From the NCBI GenBank assembly GCA_030248195.1, contig JASAND010023143.1, positions 1-64,000 on the forward strand: 64,000 nucleotides of DNA. The letters run 5' to 3'. This DNA is from Trissonchulus latispiculum. Lineage: Eukaryota > Nematoda > Enoplea > Enoplida > Ironidae. Below the pieces are notes generated by a model that was not told the origin of the DNA, searched no databases, and saw nothing but the letters and a program-made list of their open reading frames with translations. This document shows, piece by piece, positions 13,701 to 57,627 of the stretch (the stretch's first letter is position 1; every line of letters starts with the position of its first letter). The position numbers and the translations under genes are program-made.

Positions 13701-14067
13701 TACATCATTTTTCGACTCTCATGTTTTTTGTTTCAGCAGCTCTTCCTTCTGAAGAAGAAAAACGTATTGCTCTTGCGGTGCTAAAATTTCAGTCAAGAAA
13801 GAATTCAAGTAGGTTAAGAAGATCTTTGAAAAGTTGAAAGTTGGTTAAAGCATGTGTTTAAATTGATTCCTAAGAGTAATTGCTCCTTGTACAAGTTTTG
13901 CCAGTGCAAATGTTTCTGTATTAATATTTTGTTTTGCATTTTTAGCTGAAAATGCCGCTGTTCCTGATCTTCTCAAGGGAACTGTCAGACCCAGAAATTC
14001 TAGGCCACACTCACTTACTCGTAAAAAATCTTGGGGAATATTTACCACTGCCAAATGCAAGGATTGA
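7577..14067 (+). CDS. Rho guanine-nucleotide exchange factor, SH3-DH-PH (ASEF/SPATA13/ARHGEF9 family), 5' incomplete
   Basis: Twelve exons join in one frame for 612 residues and a stop: 7577-7781, 8891-9060, 9350-9535, 10886-11047, 11262-11444, 11673-11777, 12041-12298, 12523-12660, 13031-13115, 13369-13521, 13737-13808, 13946-14067. Order: unstructured Ser/Gln-rich N-part (1-125), SH3 (about 130-187, ALWDHV...GWFPASYV), DH (about 215-410, with VIREIIVTERDYV and SPIQRICKYPLQL), PH (about 430-545, with DHLLIFCKR), basic tail. Known of the family: the DH domain loads GTP on Rac/Cdc42, the PH domain binds membrane lipid and the SH3 regulates autoinhibition. The domain order and the KYRHFFEACRLL and ICKYPLQL blocks point to ASEF/collybistin rather than to other RhoGEFs. 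The start codon is not identified; the first exon seen begins at a TTTCAG acceptor, so at least one exon lies upstream. Confidence 0.92.
7910..8552. mobile_element. 643-bp inverted-repeat element with TTA target duplication (PIF/Harbinger-like)
   Basis: Ends AGCCCGGTTCATGCTCG and CGAGCATGAACCGGGCT are perfect inverses and are flanked by TTA at 7,907-7,909 and 8,553-8,555. Both arms contain many copies of a GTGCTTT/AAAGCAC heptamer in opposite orientation, so the arms can fold back. A 3-bp TTA duplication suits PIF/Harbinger mobilisation. No transposase. It sits in a RhoGEF intron. Confidence 0.75.
8891..9060 (+). CDS. RhoGEF exon b (acidic then Ser/Thr-rich linker)
   Basis: Acceptor TTGTCTGTAG, donor GAG|GTCAGT. 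Begins with IFIDDEGEGSD and ends with a Ser/Thr-rich run. Joins exon a in phase 1 and ends in phase 0. Confidence 0.85.
9350..9535 (+). CDS. RhoGEF exon c (SH3 domain)
   Basis: 62 codons, phase 0 at both ends. Contains ALWDHVTLQPEDLPFQQGD and GWFPASYVK, the ALYD-type and WFP motifs of an SH3 fold. The DHV variant of the usual ALYDY motif is typical of the ASEF/ARHGEF9 family. One SH3 domain in one exon. Confidence 0.93.
9536..10885. other. RhoGEF intron, nothing recognised
   Basis: AT-rich intron between the SH3 exon and the first DH exon. It has normal GT and AG borders, and no coding signal or inverted-repeat element was recognised inside it. Confidence 0.5.
10886..11047 (+). CDS. RhoGEF exon d (start of DH domain)
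   Basis: 54 codons, phase 0. Linker followed by VIREIIVTERDYVKLLEDL, conserved region 1 of DH domains, which contacts the switch I region of the GTPase. Acceptor TTTTAG, donor GAG|GTAACG. Confidence 0.93.
11133..11192. repeat. AT-only palindrome in RhoGEF intron
   Basis: Arms of about 27 bases (TTAATAATATTACATATTAT and its inverse) surround a loop of a few bases. It is almost entirely A and T. Probably a degenerate hairpin or microsatellite expansion. Confidence 0.6.
11262..11444 (+). CDS. RhoGEF exon e (DH domain)
   Basis: 61 codons, phase 0. Contains FTADQLHTIFANLEEIFALH, the DH helix that follows conserved region 1. Acceptor TGTCTTTTAG, donor TAT|GTAAGC. Confidence 0.93.
11673..11777 (+). 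CDS. RhoGEF exon f (DH domain)
   Basis: 35 codons, phase 0. FRIYSIYCNNHPLSSYEL then PKYRHFFE, the conserved YSxYC and YRHFFE blocks of ASEF-type DH domains. Confidence 0.93.
12041..12298 (+). CDS. RhoGEF exon g (DH conserved region 3)
   Basis: 86 codons, phase 0. ACRLLRDMM then LDGFLLSPIQRICKYPLQL, the signature helix of DH domains at the GTPase interface, then helix INDRKRRIESLQK that leads to the PH domain. Donor CAG|GTTGGT. Confidence 0.95.
12523..12660 (+). CDS. RhoGEF exon h (start of PH domain)
   Basis: 46 codons, phase 0. Ends VLFDHLLIFCKR, a conserved PH strand of this family. Acceptor TTATTTCAG, donor AGG|GTAACG. Confidence 0.92.
13031..13115 (+). CDS. RhoGEF exon i (PH domain)
   Basis: Continues the PH strands with DLLRKSCLVFKVRV and VSSVQDGK. 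Ends in phase 1, and the following exon completes an Asp codon. Confidence 0.9.
13369..13521 (+). CDS. RhoGEF exon j (end of PH domain)
   Basis: GVLVKHGFKIRGL, then KQKQHWLDAFQLEK. The last is the C-terminal PH helix with its invariant Trp. Starts and ends within codons that match its neighbours. Confidence 0.92.
13737..13808 (+). CDS. RhoGEF exon k, tandem NAGNAG acceptor
   Basis: The acceptor reads TTTCAGCAG. Splicing at 13,737 gives Ala-Ala-Leu-Pro; splicing at 13,740 gives Ala-Leu-Pro. Both keep the frame. Encodes EEEKRIALAVLKFQ, a short charged helix after the PH domain. Confidence 0.85.
13946..14067 (+). CDS. RhoGEF exon l (C-terminus and stop)
   Basis: Encodes a basic tail (VRPRNSRPHSLTRKK, then SWGIFTTAKCKD) and TGA at 14,065-14,067. 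Acceptor CATTTTTAG. Phase 1 matches the previous exon. Confidence 0.88.
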
Positions 14068-14272
14068 TCTCTGCTAAATCTATATTAATTAGCCCTTTTC
14101 GAACATTTTTGTAATTTGCTACTGCTTTTATTTTGCAACACTAGGCGCATTTTGATTATAATTTTATTTTTCATTCAGTCATTATTGTTGATTTTTCTAC
14201 TGGGGCCAATCAGTTCAGTTTGTTTCGCTCATAAATGATAGTGATAGTAAAGTGGTAATATTAATTGTGCAT

Positions 14273-14278
14273 AATAAA
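14273..14278 (+). terminator. candidate polyadenylation signal AATAAA
   Basis: AATAAA about 200 bases after the RhoGEF stop. A second AATAAA at 15,236-15,241 is followed by a GT-rich stretch (GTCGTGTGTATGTAG) that resembles the usual downstream element, so the 3' end could be at either. Confidence 0.45.
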
Positions 14279-14674
14279 TAGAGAAATCTTATAAATAAAT
14301 CCCTCATAGGAAAAGTTAGCTACTTTTGTTGGAGTTATCCTGTGTTAGACGTTCGGCCAAATTCAATAGTACCTTTATAAGTTTACCATATGCATATCAC
14401 CCCACCCCAAGACTAGCTTTAAAGATTCTGATCGTGCACTTCTTGCCCTTTAGTTTATTATGCACTCTTATGATGGTAGAATAATGTAAATATATAACGA
14501 TGATTAAAGAATTTATGCAGCATTTTGTAATTGATTGGAGATAAATGTCCAATTTTCTGGCGAAGATGCTAAAATAACTTGAAAAATTATTTCTTATTTT
14601 TGCCATTGGAAATTGCGCGGCGCAGTACACAGATTAAAATACATGGGTTAGTTTCTTGGATTCTATATAGACTT

Positions 14675-15019
14675 CCGGTTGCACCAAATCTGACTAAAAT
14701 ATAATTAGTCTAATTTGTAAGTAAAATCTAATTAAGGCCATTTTCTGTTGTACCAACTGGAAAGTTAGTTAGATTTAGTTAGAGGTACAATTAACATTTA
14801 ACTAACTTTTGACTAACATCTAATTAAAATCTAACAACTAAAGTCACCATGTGTATGTGAGATCAGCCTGTGCTTGATTTGCTGGAGTTTATCTGAAAAA
14901 ATTCTTACTGGTTTACAGCTAATCAGATTTTAAAATCTAACTATCTTGGTGCAACGAAGAATCTGATTAATAAAATTAAGACCATTAGAAATTAATCATA
15001 TATAATTTGGTGCAACTGG
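14675..15019. mobile_element. 345-bp inverted-repeat element (MITE)
   Basis: Ends CCGGTTGCACCAAAT and ATTTGGTGCAACTGG are near-perfect inverses. The interior is rich in TTAGTTAGA-type repeats. No coding capacity and no clear target duplication. It lies between the two candidate polyadenylation signals of the RhoGEF gene. Confidence 0.7.
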
Positions 15020-15235
15020 CTGAGAGTTTCGAATCTTTGAGAAACGGTTTTTGTGTGTAAAAAATAAAACCAAATTCTCTTGACTGCTGCTGCTTATCTT
15101 TTACAATGTTGTGTTGTCTTTTTGTAAATCAGTTGTTACATATATATTAATATATAAATATGTAAGCTTATGACTTGCTATTTCTTTTGGTTAGGCTGGA
15201 TCTGGTTTATTCTGTGACCGTTTTCAAATTGAAAC

Positions 15236-15241
15236 AATAAA
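15236..15241 (+). terminator. alternative polyadenylation signal AATAAA
   Basis: AATAAA followed within 10-20 bases by a GT-rich tract. By textbook architecture it is better than the signal at 14,273, but it would place a transposon inside the RhoGEF 3' untranslated region. Confidence 0.4.
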
Positions 15242-16034
15242 GACCTGTCGTGTGTATGTAGCCATGTAGGTATGTATATTTTTATTAGATAAACATTCTC
15301 AGGCTAATATATATTTTAGGTCATGCAATTGTATGCAGTTTCTACCAAGAATAGCTTTGATTTATCATTTCTTGAAATTATTTGTGAACTCAATGTTCTG
15401 CAGCTGCTCTCTGAATTCCACTTGCGGACAAAACGAAAGTACAAGGAGATCACGCGCAGACAACGTAAAAGCAGAAATTAAGGGAGGTGACTAAAACCAG
15501 GATCGGGATCAGGATCCATTTCAGGATCAGGATCGGGTGACTAAAAACAGGATCCATTTCAGGATCGGCTAAAAACTTCAGGATCGCGTTAGTAGTGGAT
15601 CCTGATTTCAGGATCGGGTGTCTAAAAACAGAATCCATTTCAGGATCGGCTTATAAGTTCAGGATTCGACTTGAGGACGGATCCTGAATTCAGGATCGGG
15701 TGTCTAAAAACAGGATCCATTTCAGGATCGGCTTGTAACTTCAGGATCAGCTTCAGGATCGGCATAGAACTTCAGGATCCGACACAGGGGTGGATCCTGA
15801 GTTCAGGATCGGGTGTCTAAAAACAGGATCCATTTCAGGATCGGCTTGTAACTTCAGGATCGGCATAGAACTTCAGGATCCGACACAGGGGTGGATCCTG
15901 AGTTCCGGATCGGGTGTCTAAAAACAGGATCCATTTCAGGATCGGCTTGTAACTTCAGGATCAGCTTCAGGATCGGCATAGAACTTCAGGATCGGCATAG
16001 AACTTCAGGATCCGACACAGGGGTGGATCCTGAG

Positions 16035-18255
16035 TAGAGTTGGGACCGGTTCCACTAGAACCGGTTGGAACCGGAACCGGAACCGAACCGGAAGGAATTT
16101 TAGAACCGGAACCGGAACCGGTAGGATTTGGAACCGGCCGGTTCCACTCTTAAAAGTGGACTTGAACTAATTTTTTGCAGGAGTTTAAATTTTGCAAAAG
16201 CTGGAATTTGTGGTTGCCATTCAGTGTTGCCATTCATATTATCTTTTTCAAACTAGTGACTGAAATTGAAACTAAAGATCTAGTTTGAACTGAAACTAAA
16301 CAAATTTAGACCTGAAGGCGAAATATGTAGGATGAGACTGATAATAATAATTAAGAATTTCAAACTAAACGTGAAATGAAGGTACAATTATTGGCACTGA
16401 AACTGAAGCTGAAAGTCCATAGAATAAATTTAGAGCCTAAACTGGAAACGACATAGCTTCAGCTTCCACTGAAGGTGACACAAATTCCCCGCTTCCCCTT
16501 TTCAGGTGATCGAGGCACGTTTCAGCTTTCGCTGAAGCCGAGGCATAGAATTAAGAGAAATTTCAAATATTTCTTTGACTCAACATTAGTGACATTATCC
16601 CGTCTGAGTTAAGACAAAAATTAAATGTTAAACATACTTGAAAAATTAGGAACATGTATTGCAAGGGAAAAATTCTACTTCCTTTATTCTGGAATTTCGT
16701 AATTTTTTGTTTTCATGCTTCTGCTTTTTCAAATTTTGTTACGTAATTTTGTGTGTATTACAAAATGCAGTTGTGAAAATGTCTCTAAATTAATTTTAAC
16801 GAATTTTTGATATTTTCTGTTCTAAAATTCCAATTGTAATTGACAGCGCCGAATGAAAACTTTAACCAGCTTACATATCTGAATATTAACCTCATAGAAA
16901 AGATGAGAGTCCGATGGGATGTAGTCGGAAATTGAGTATATCTTCTCAAAAAATTGGTAAATGCAAGGTAGTGTTGTCAGCACGCAAGATTGAAGCAATA
17001 TTTTTTAAAAAAAGTAGTAAATTTTACAGGATTAGAAAACTTCGAAGGTTGAGTACTTATTTTCTCATTTTTAAGCTATCGGCATCTGAGAACAAAGTCA
17101 ATCAAAGTTCAAGTAATGAACAGCCTGTAGAAGTAATCTGTTAGCTATTTTGTTTAATCAAGCGACTAGGAGAATGTCTTTCACACATTCTCCCCATTGT
17201 GCGATGTTTATGTCTAAAAAGTAATAAGCCAACAGCAAACAAAAACCAGAGTTCAGACAGAAACTCACAGACGATTCCAAAATCTTAAAGCTGTAACACA
17301 TGAAAAACTAAAATAAAATCAACTTTAAAATTCTGTCAGACACAGTTTAGTTTTATTGCCAAATTTGACTTTCTGAATTGATTGCGTTTGAAGATCAATT
17401 TTACTCTACTCATAGCTAATAAAATCTTGTTTTCCGCAAGTGATATGGATTTATGCTGGACTGCATACAACTTTAACAACTTTATAAGAACCTAAAGACA
17501 CATTTTTATCAAATTTGTTCTAGATTTCAGAATATATGTATTAAATAAACTTATCTTTAAGCAGCTGCTTCTCAACGCGCTGGAACGGATCATCGTACGT
17601 TTCTTCGTTAAGTATAACTTTAATATATATGTTCTTCTTTCCAATTTGGCTTTCAGCTTTTAAATATTTTAAATGCATCTAAATTTTTTGGAAACTATTT
17701 GCTTCTTTAGAGACACTGTACTATTTTTAAAGAAATAAAAATTTAAGCTCCAGTATATCTCAAATCTCAGCCCGTTTTACTGAAACGTTGTGCAGTTTAC
17801 AAGATTCTGTTCAGAAGGCGCTGTCTGCATGTGGATGCACAGTAGAATCTCACCGTTAATTATCGAAACAATTTGCTCGACCATACTAAAGTTTTAATTT
17901 TTTACAAGTTTTAATGTATGTTGTGCATATAGTAACAGCATTTGTAGTGGAGCAAACTCAAAGTAAGGCAAAAAGTTTAAAATTCAAAGTAAACAAAAAA
18001 GTTTAACCCAGTTGGTTATTATCGCATTACCTATTCCAATTGTTTTGCAATATTGCTTTATAATTTTGATTATATAACCCTTGCTGGGAACCTGCATCCA
18101 ATATTAAATAATGTTAAAATGTAACTACGAATTTTGTACTTAGAACCGGGAACCGGAAGCTAGAACCGGAACCGGAACCGGAACCGGAACCGGAACCGGT
18201 ACTCTAGAACCGGAACCGGAACCGGTTTTTAAAATTCGAACCGGTCCCAACTCTA
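16035..18255. mobile_element. 2.2-kb non-autonomous hAT element with ACCGGA subterminal repeats
   Basis: Ends TAGAGTTGGGACCGGTTC and GAACCGGTCCCAACTCTA; target duplication ATCCTGAG on both sides (16,027-16,034 and 18,256-18,263), perfect over 8 bases. TAGRG termini with 8-bp duplications are hallmarks of hAT transposons. Both ends carry tandem GGAACC/ACCGGA units, probable transposase binding sites by analogy. The interior has no transposase; its longest open frame (76 codons near 16,914) has no hAT motif. A reverse-oriented relative lies at about 58,608-59,705. Confidence 0.85.
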
Positions 18256-18511
18256 ATCCTGAGTTCAGGATCGGGTGTCTAAAAACAGGATCCATTTCAG
18301 GATCGGCTTGTAACTTCAGGATCATAAATCCTTCACATCCTGGAAAGGTAAACTTCCTTCTAGTTTTGTCACCCCCCATCCCCGTCGATCCTGAAATGGA
18401 TCCTGTTTTTAGACACCCGATCCTGAACTCAGGATCCGCCCTCAAGTCGAATCCTGAACTTATAAGCCGATCCTGTAGCTGATCCTGAAGTTACAAGCCG
18501 ATCCTGAAATG

Positions 18512-19105
18512 GGATCTTTTCAGGATAACCCACCCCAGGCCCAGATTCCGCAAAAGTTGACCAAATGAGCTGAAATTTGCTATGGGTATGTTTTCGACCA
18601 CGCTGAGTTCAAATATCGCAAAATTTTTTGATTTCGCGAAATTAGATTTTTTCGATTCGTAAGGGGGGACCAAGGGGAACCGAAAAATTTTTTGTCTTCG
18701 ATTTTGCTGAAAAGTTGTGTACAGGGGTTTTCGGGGTCGTAGAACATGAATTTTAAGTCCGTTTTTCGATTCAGCTTTTCGTTAGCTCAGAATAAGCTAA
18801 ACTTGTAAGCTTACGATGTACGCTTTACTGAGCTGACGAAAAGCTGAATCCAAAAACGGACTTCAGATTCGTGTTATACGACCCCGAAAACCCCTAAATA
18901 CAACTTTTCAGCAAGATCGAAGACAAAAAATTCTTCGGTTCCCCTTGGTCCCCCCTTACGAATCGAAAAACTCGAATTTCGCGAAATCGAAAAATTTTGT
19001 GATGTTTGAACTCAGTGTGGTCGAAAACATACCCATACCAAATTTCAGCTCATTTGGTCAACTTTTGCGGAATCTGGGCCTGGGGGGGTTATCCTGAAAA
19101 GATCC
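18512..19105. mobile_element. 594-bp near-perfect palindromic element, copy 1
   Basis: Starts GGATCTTTTCAGGATAACCC and ends with its inverse; the whole element is two long inverted arms around a short centre. Target duplication CTGAAATG at 18,504-18,511 and 19,106-19,113, perfect. Copy 2 is at 44,066. Eight-base duplications fit hAT, P or Merlin superfamilies; the terminus is not of the common hAT form, so the superfamily is open. Confidence 0.85.
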
Positions 19106-19390
19106 CTGAAATGGATCCTGTTTTAGACACCCAATCCTGAACTCAGGATCCGCCCCCAAGTCGAATCCTGAACTTATAAGCCGATCCTGAAGCTGATCCT
19201 GAAGTTACAAGCCGATCCTGAAATGGATCCTGTTTTTAGACACCCGATCCTGAAATCAGGATTCACTACTAACGCGATCCTGAAGTTTTTAGCCGATCCT
19301 GAAATGGATCCTGTTTTTAGTCACCCGATCCTGATATTGATCTTGAAATGGATCCTGATCCTGGTCCCGATCCTGGTTTTAGTCACCTCC

Positions 19391-19982
19391 GAAATCAAGT
19401 CGATTCTTCCTGCAGTAGAATAAAACCAGAACAGAAAAACAAAAATTCGAGATTTTTGCTTTTTATTTTTTCTTCTTTGAACGGACAATAACCCTGCACG
19501 TTATCCAAATTCACCTCTGCTGTTATGACAACTGAGGGCTAAGAACAAAGCTACAGTCAACCTGGCCTGATCGTTCGATGGTGGGTTGTTTGCTACACCT
19601 ATTGTTAAGCCAGGAACGGACTCACCTTCTAATAGTTCTTCTTGCTTAGTTTGAGCTTGCGGTTACTGATAGATGGCAAAAGGCATTGCGGTGACATGTC
19701 AGATCTCAATTTCAAATGTGTTTCTTGTATCGTGATACCATTACTTTATACTGCTAATTTCCTTCCTGCAACTACCATTTTGAACTCAAAGGTTCTGACC
19801 AGCATGTTGCTGCGATCTTTAAATTTGCCCGAAAAGCCAGACTTCATCGTTCATAAAGCAACTCGGAAACATGCTAACAGAATAACCCATACTGTGGAAA
19901 CAAGCCGGAATTGAGGACTAAACTAGACCAGATCCATTTTTTTAATCTAACTAAAATTAGCTCTCCACATTGTTTAGACTTC
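19391..19982. other. no gene recognised
   Basis: Intergenic stretch between the foldback element and the palindromic element. A 90-codon open frame near 19,642 on the plus strand has no recognisable domain and no splice context. Confidence 0.4.
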
Positions 19983-20625
19983 CCAAGAGTTTATAATACC
20001 AAGAGTAAGACACTCAGCTCTTCCTAATAGAATAAGCTTGCAAGATGCTCGAAACATTAAGGCCGAAATCTCGGGGGGGGGGGGGCTTCTCAGCGATTAA
20101 ACATACAACGCTGACATTTTTTTTAAAAACGGGTGTTTTCGACAAATTAAATACTATAACTTGAGCTAGGAAAATTGTACAGCAATAATTTTTATATTAT
20201 TATATTGCGTAAAATGAGAGCTTTTTAACGACATAAAAATTATATAGTTCGGTTTAGGTAATCTATTACAAAACCGGCAATAAAGCATCCTTGTCACGAA
20301 AATTCTTGGGAATTTCATCATTTCTTAGAAATGCCTTGTTGTTGCTCAATTTATGAGGGATTGCCTAAACCGAACTATATAATTTTTACATCGTTAAAAA
20401 TATATCATTCTACGCAACATAATGATATAAAAATGATTGCTGTACAATTTTCCTAGCTCAAGTTATTTAATTTGTTAAAAACGCCCGTTATTAAAAAATG
20501 TCAGCGTTGTATTACACGCTGAGAAGCCCCCCCCCCCCCCCGAGATTTCGGCCTTAATGTTTCGAGCATCTTAGCTTATTCTATTAGGAAGAGCTGAGTG
20601 TCTTACTCTTGGTATTAACTCTTGG
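19983..20625. mobile_element. 643-bp palindromic element with poly-G/poly-C arms
   Basis: Left arm starts CCAAGAGTTTATAATACC and the right arm ends with its near inverse. Arms of roughly 280 bases carry GAAATCTCGGGGGG on the left and CCCCCCGAGATTTC on the right, and also TATATAGTTCGGTTTAGG with its inverse, around a centre of about 90 bases. It begins about 210 bases past the BLM stop codon, so it may lie within the BLM 3' untranslated region. Confidence 0.75.
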
Positions 20626-20635
20626 CCTTCCCTAC

Positions 20636-20641
20636 TTTAAT
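20636..20641 (-). terminator. candidate BLM polyadenylation signal ATTAAA
   Basis: ATTAAA on the minus strand, about 200 bases after the BLM stop. It is the only AATAAA/ATTAAA-type hexamer noticed between the stop and the palindromic element. Confidence 0.3.
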
Positions 20642-20836
20642 TGCCTGTCATACTCGAACACGTGCTATAAAACACGTTCCAGGTACATAGCCTAACTAAA
20701 ACTAGAACCTAACAAAACCGATTAAAAACGAAAGTAAAGTTTACTACACAATTTCAATGCATTTGTACACAAACATTAACCTAAGAAGAGTTCTAAATCG
20801 GACAACCATACTATTTACATAACTTCATCGTCAACA

Positions 20837-55531
<34,695 letters not shown>

Positions 55532-56114
55532 GATTTCCTAACAATAGATCTATGAATAGCTGATTACATTAAATACACCTCGAAATAAAATCTTTTGCAT
55601 GATCAAACAAGATCTGGAAAAATAGAAATAAAGTATAGCTAAACTGATATTGTGTAGATTCAAGCGGACTTTTTTCGGATACGCGCCGTGTCAAGTTCCA
55701 CGACGGACTGTCCCCCCAACCTAGCCCGCTTAGTATTGGAACCGGAGGCAATTCTTGGCTTTCTCTTGGCAGTTCTCTAATGGCTGCCATGTATGGGAAA
55801 CCATGACGACCAACCAACTCAACGACAACAAGCGGACTTTTCGATGCCCTTATTACGAATATGACAGGGACTAAAGCTTATGACGAAAACTGATAATTGA
55901 TAATTACTGAAGCCGATTTCTTTTTGAGGCCAAGACTTGCTAAGGAAAACTTTAACGTGCCAAGCCTTAAATCCACTTTTCCAAACGATTGTAAAGCAGG
56001 TATGATCCTAACCGCGCACTCAGTTGTTCAGAATGTTTGACACTGAAACTAGGAGCGCACTTTGGTGGCCCCTCCCGAAACCAGATGTAAAGAAAAATTT
56101 ATTATAGCGCGGAC
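55532..56114. other. BLM 5' flank, probable promoter and 5' UTR
   Basis: No TATA box or clear initiator recognised. An 82-codon minus-strand open frame (55,569-55,817) has no domain. AGCGGACTTTT occurs at 55,660 and 55,831, about 170 bases apart, as a direct repeat. Confidence 0.4.
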
Positions 56115-56122
56115 ATAATTAA

Positions 56123-56797
56123 TAGTAATGGGCACTGGATATCCGGTTAAGTTTAATATCCAGATATCCGTGCACATTTTTTACAGCCACCTCACCCCAG
56201 TCGGTGCTCCGGTTAGGGGTAGTGCCAGCTTAGAACGTATGCATTTTTGAGGGAAGGGGATGCTGACACTGAATAATTGCCATAGCATACCCGAGGTGTT
56301 CTACAAGGCTATCAGAACGTCCATTACGTACACCGTAATGGAGGTGCTGTGGTAGCTCCACCAGAGAGGCGGTCACCCCTTGACAATCTCGGTAAATTGC
56401 CCAGGAGGGATATTTGAAATAGGGTGCTAGAGCTTATTTTTTGTTCAAGCTCTAGACTTGACATGATCCTCCACTTGTAGCGCAGTAAGAAACCACTGCG
56501 CTACGGGAGGTTCCCGTGTACATTTCAGTCAAAACAATGAAAAATGAGCAAATTTTTGACAGAAATTTCCAAAATTGTAAAATATTTTTCAAAAATTCCA
56601 CGGAAAATATTTTTGAAACGTTGGTTACAGCTTGGTTGCATGATAGGCATTCACAGCCTGCCGAAAAATTGAAAATTTAACTGCAAAACCGAAAAATTTT
56701 CTTGAAGTTAATTTTGGAATAGGCGGATAACCAGACATCCGTTAACGCAAAATAGGCGGATATCCGAATATGAAAAAATATCCGGTGCCCATCACTA
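56123..56797. mobile_element. 675-bp hAT-like element with 8-bp duplication
   Basis: Ends TAGTAATGGGCACTGGATAT and ATATCCGGTGCCCATCACTA; target duplication ATAATTAA at 56,115-56,122 and 56,798-56,805, perfect. Non-coding. Contains a nested SINE. Confidence 0.82.
56180..56513 (-). mobile_element. tRNA-like SINE sharing the 3' tail of the 2A LINE
   Basis: Minus strand. The 5' end carries GTAGCGCAGTGG, which resembles a tRNA A box within a hairpin (GTAGCGCAGT/ACTGCGCTAC, 56,477-56,504); no clear B box. The 3' third has CACCTCGGGTA, CAATTATTCAGTGTCAGC, CCTTCCC, CACTACCCCTAACCGG and ACTGGGGTGAGG, then an A run: the LINE tail blocks in the same order. Flanks CCGTGCACATTT and CCGTGTACATTT (one mismatch) are the target duplication. 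Confidence 0.7.
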
Positions 56798-56805
56798 ATA
56801 ATTAA

Positions 56806-57627
56806 AAATTCAAAATTTTTCGCGCCTTCAGGGCGAAATTGACTTCATTTTTGGCTTAAAGTTATTTTAGCGTTTCCTTTGGCGCGAAATTTACTCAATT
56901 TTTGCTTATTTGCCTTTCTAACCCGATTTTAAAAAGCTTCAATTCTGGGGGACTTCGCCCCCCAGACCCCCAAATTTTTCTGAGGTCCGCCCAGCGAAAT
57001 GTGCGCCACTGACTGAAGCCGTTACTGAATGTAGTTTTGCCTCAGTATTCCCTCAAGATTTTAGCTGCGAATCTGTGATTTCGCTAGTGGTTGCATTAAC
57101 AGCAAGTTGTACATTACATGCAATCTGAAGGCTAGAAACCGGTCCTTCGTAAAAAGAATTAAAATTGGAACTCCGACTGAAACAATCTAAAATCGGCTGA
57201 AATATTAGTCAATGGCAATCCAAAGTACACCTAACCCAGACTAGGCATAAGTTAACGGATGAGTGGATGGAATAGTTGACATCCTTTCGGTCTTCTCATA
57301 TTTGGCCAAACTTCAAAACATTTAAAGCTATTGTAATATCGTATTAATCTTTTGAAAAAAAGCTTCCATAGTTCTTAGCCACACACTACTTCGAAAAACA
57401 TTCATGTAAGCTCCGGCCGATAGGAAGGTACGATCCGGTCCAATCCGATCAACCGACAACAATACCGACGACGGATCATTAAATTTGTTTGAAAGTTTAA
57501 ATTAAATTTGTTCAAGTCAAACTCTAACAGTGCCATCCCGTTGTAGCCCGCCATCGTGTCTTCAACTAAGTATACGTGCGTTTATACAAGCACCTACTTA
57601 TGTCTTACCTGCACCTACCTAATATGG
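56806..57627. other. intergenic, nothing recognised
   Basis: AT-rich sequence with a short GC-rich motif near 56,945-56,985 (GGGGGACTTCGCCCCCCAGAC) similar to ones at 61,440 and 61,723, probably fragments of a repeat family. No coding signal. Confidence 0.4.

Larger units (their letters stand above)
15483..19390. mobile_element. 3.9-kb foldback element with GGATCC-rich tandem arms, 9-bp target duplication (Mutator-like)
   Basis: Left end GGAGGTGACTAAAACCAGGA and right end TCCTGGTTTTAGTCACCTCC are perfect inverses over 20 bases. Flanks read GAAATTAAG (15,474-15,482) and GAAATCAAG (19,391-19,399), a 9-bp duplication with one mismatch. Each arm is a set of imperfect tandem units carrying CAGGATCC and TTTCAGGATCGGCTTGTAAC, so the element can fold on itself. 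Nine-base duplications are typical of Mutator-like elements. Two other elements (16,035 and 18,512) have jumped into the arms. Small open frames within the arms are by-products of the repeats. Confidence 0.75.

Noticed and set aside
16914..17144. 76-codon frame inside the hAT element as a transposase remnant
   Set aside because: No RW...hAT dimerisation motif or DDE context; too short and not repeated in the second copy.
15483..19390. Regular repeats with CAGGATCC that could suggest a CRISPR-like or satellite array
   Set aside because: The units lie in inverse orientation in the two arms, have unequal spacing, end in perfect terminal inverses and are flanked by a target duplication; a foldback transposon explains them.
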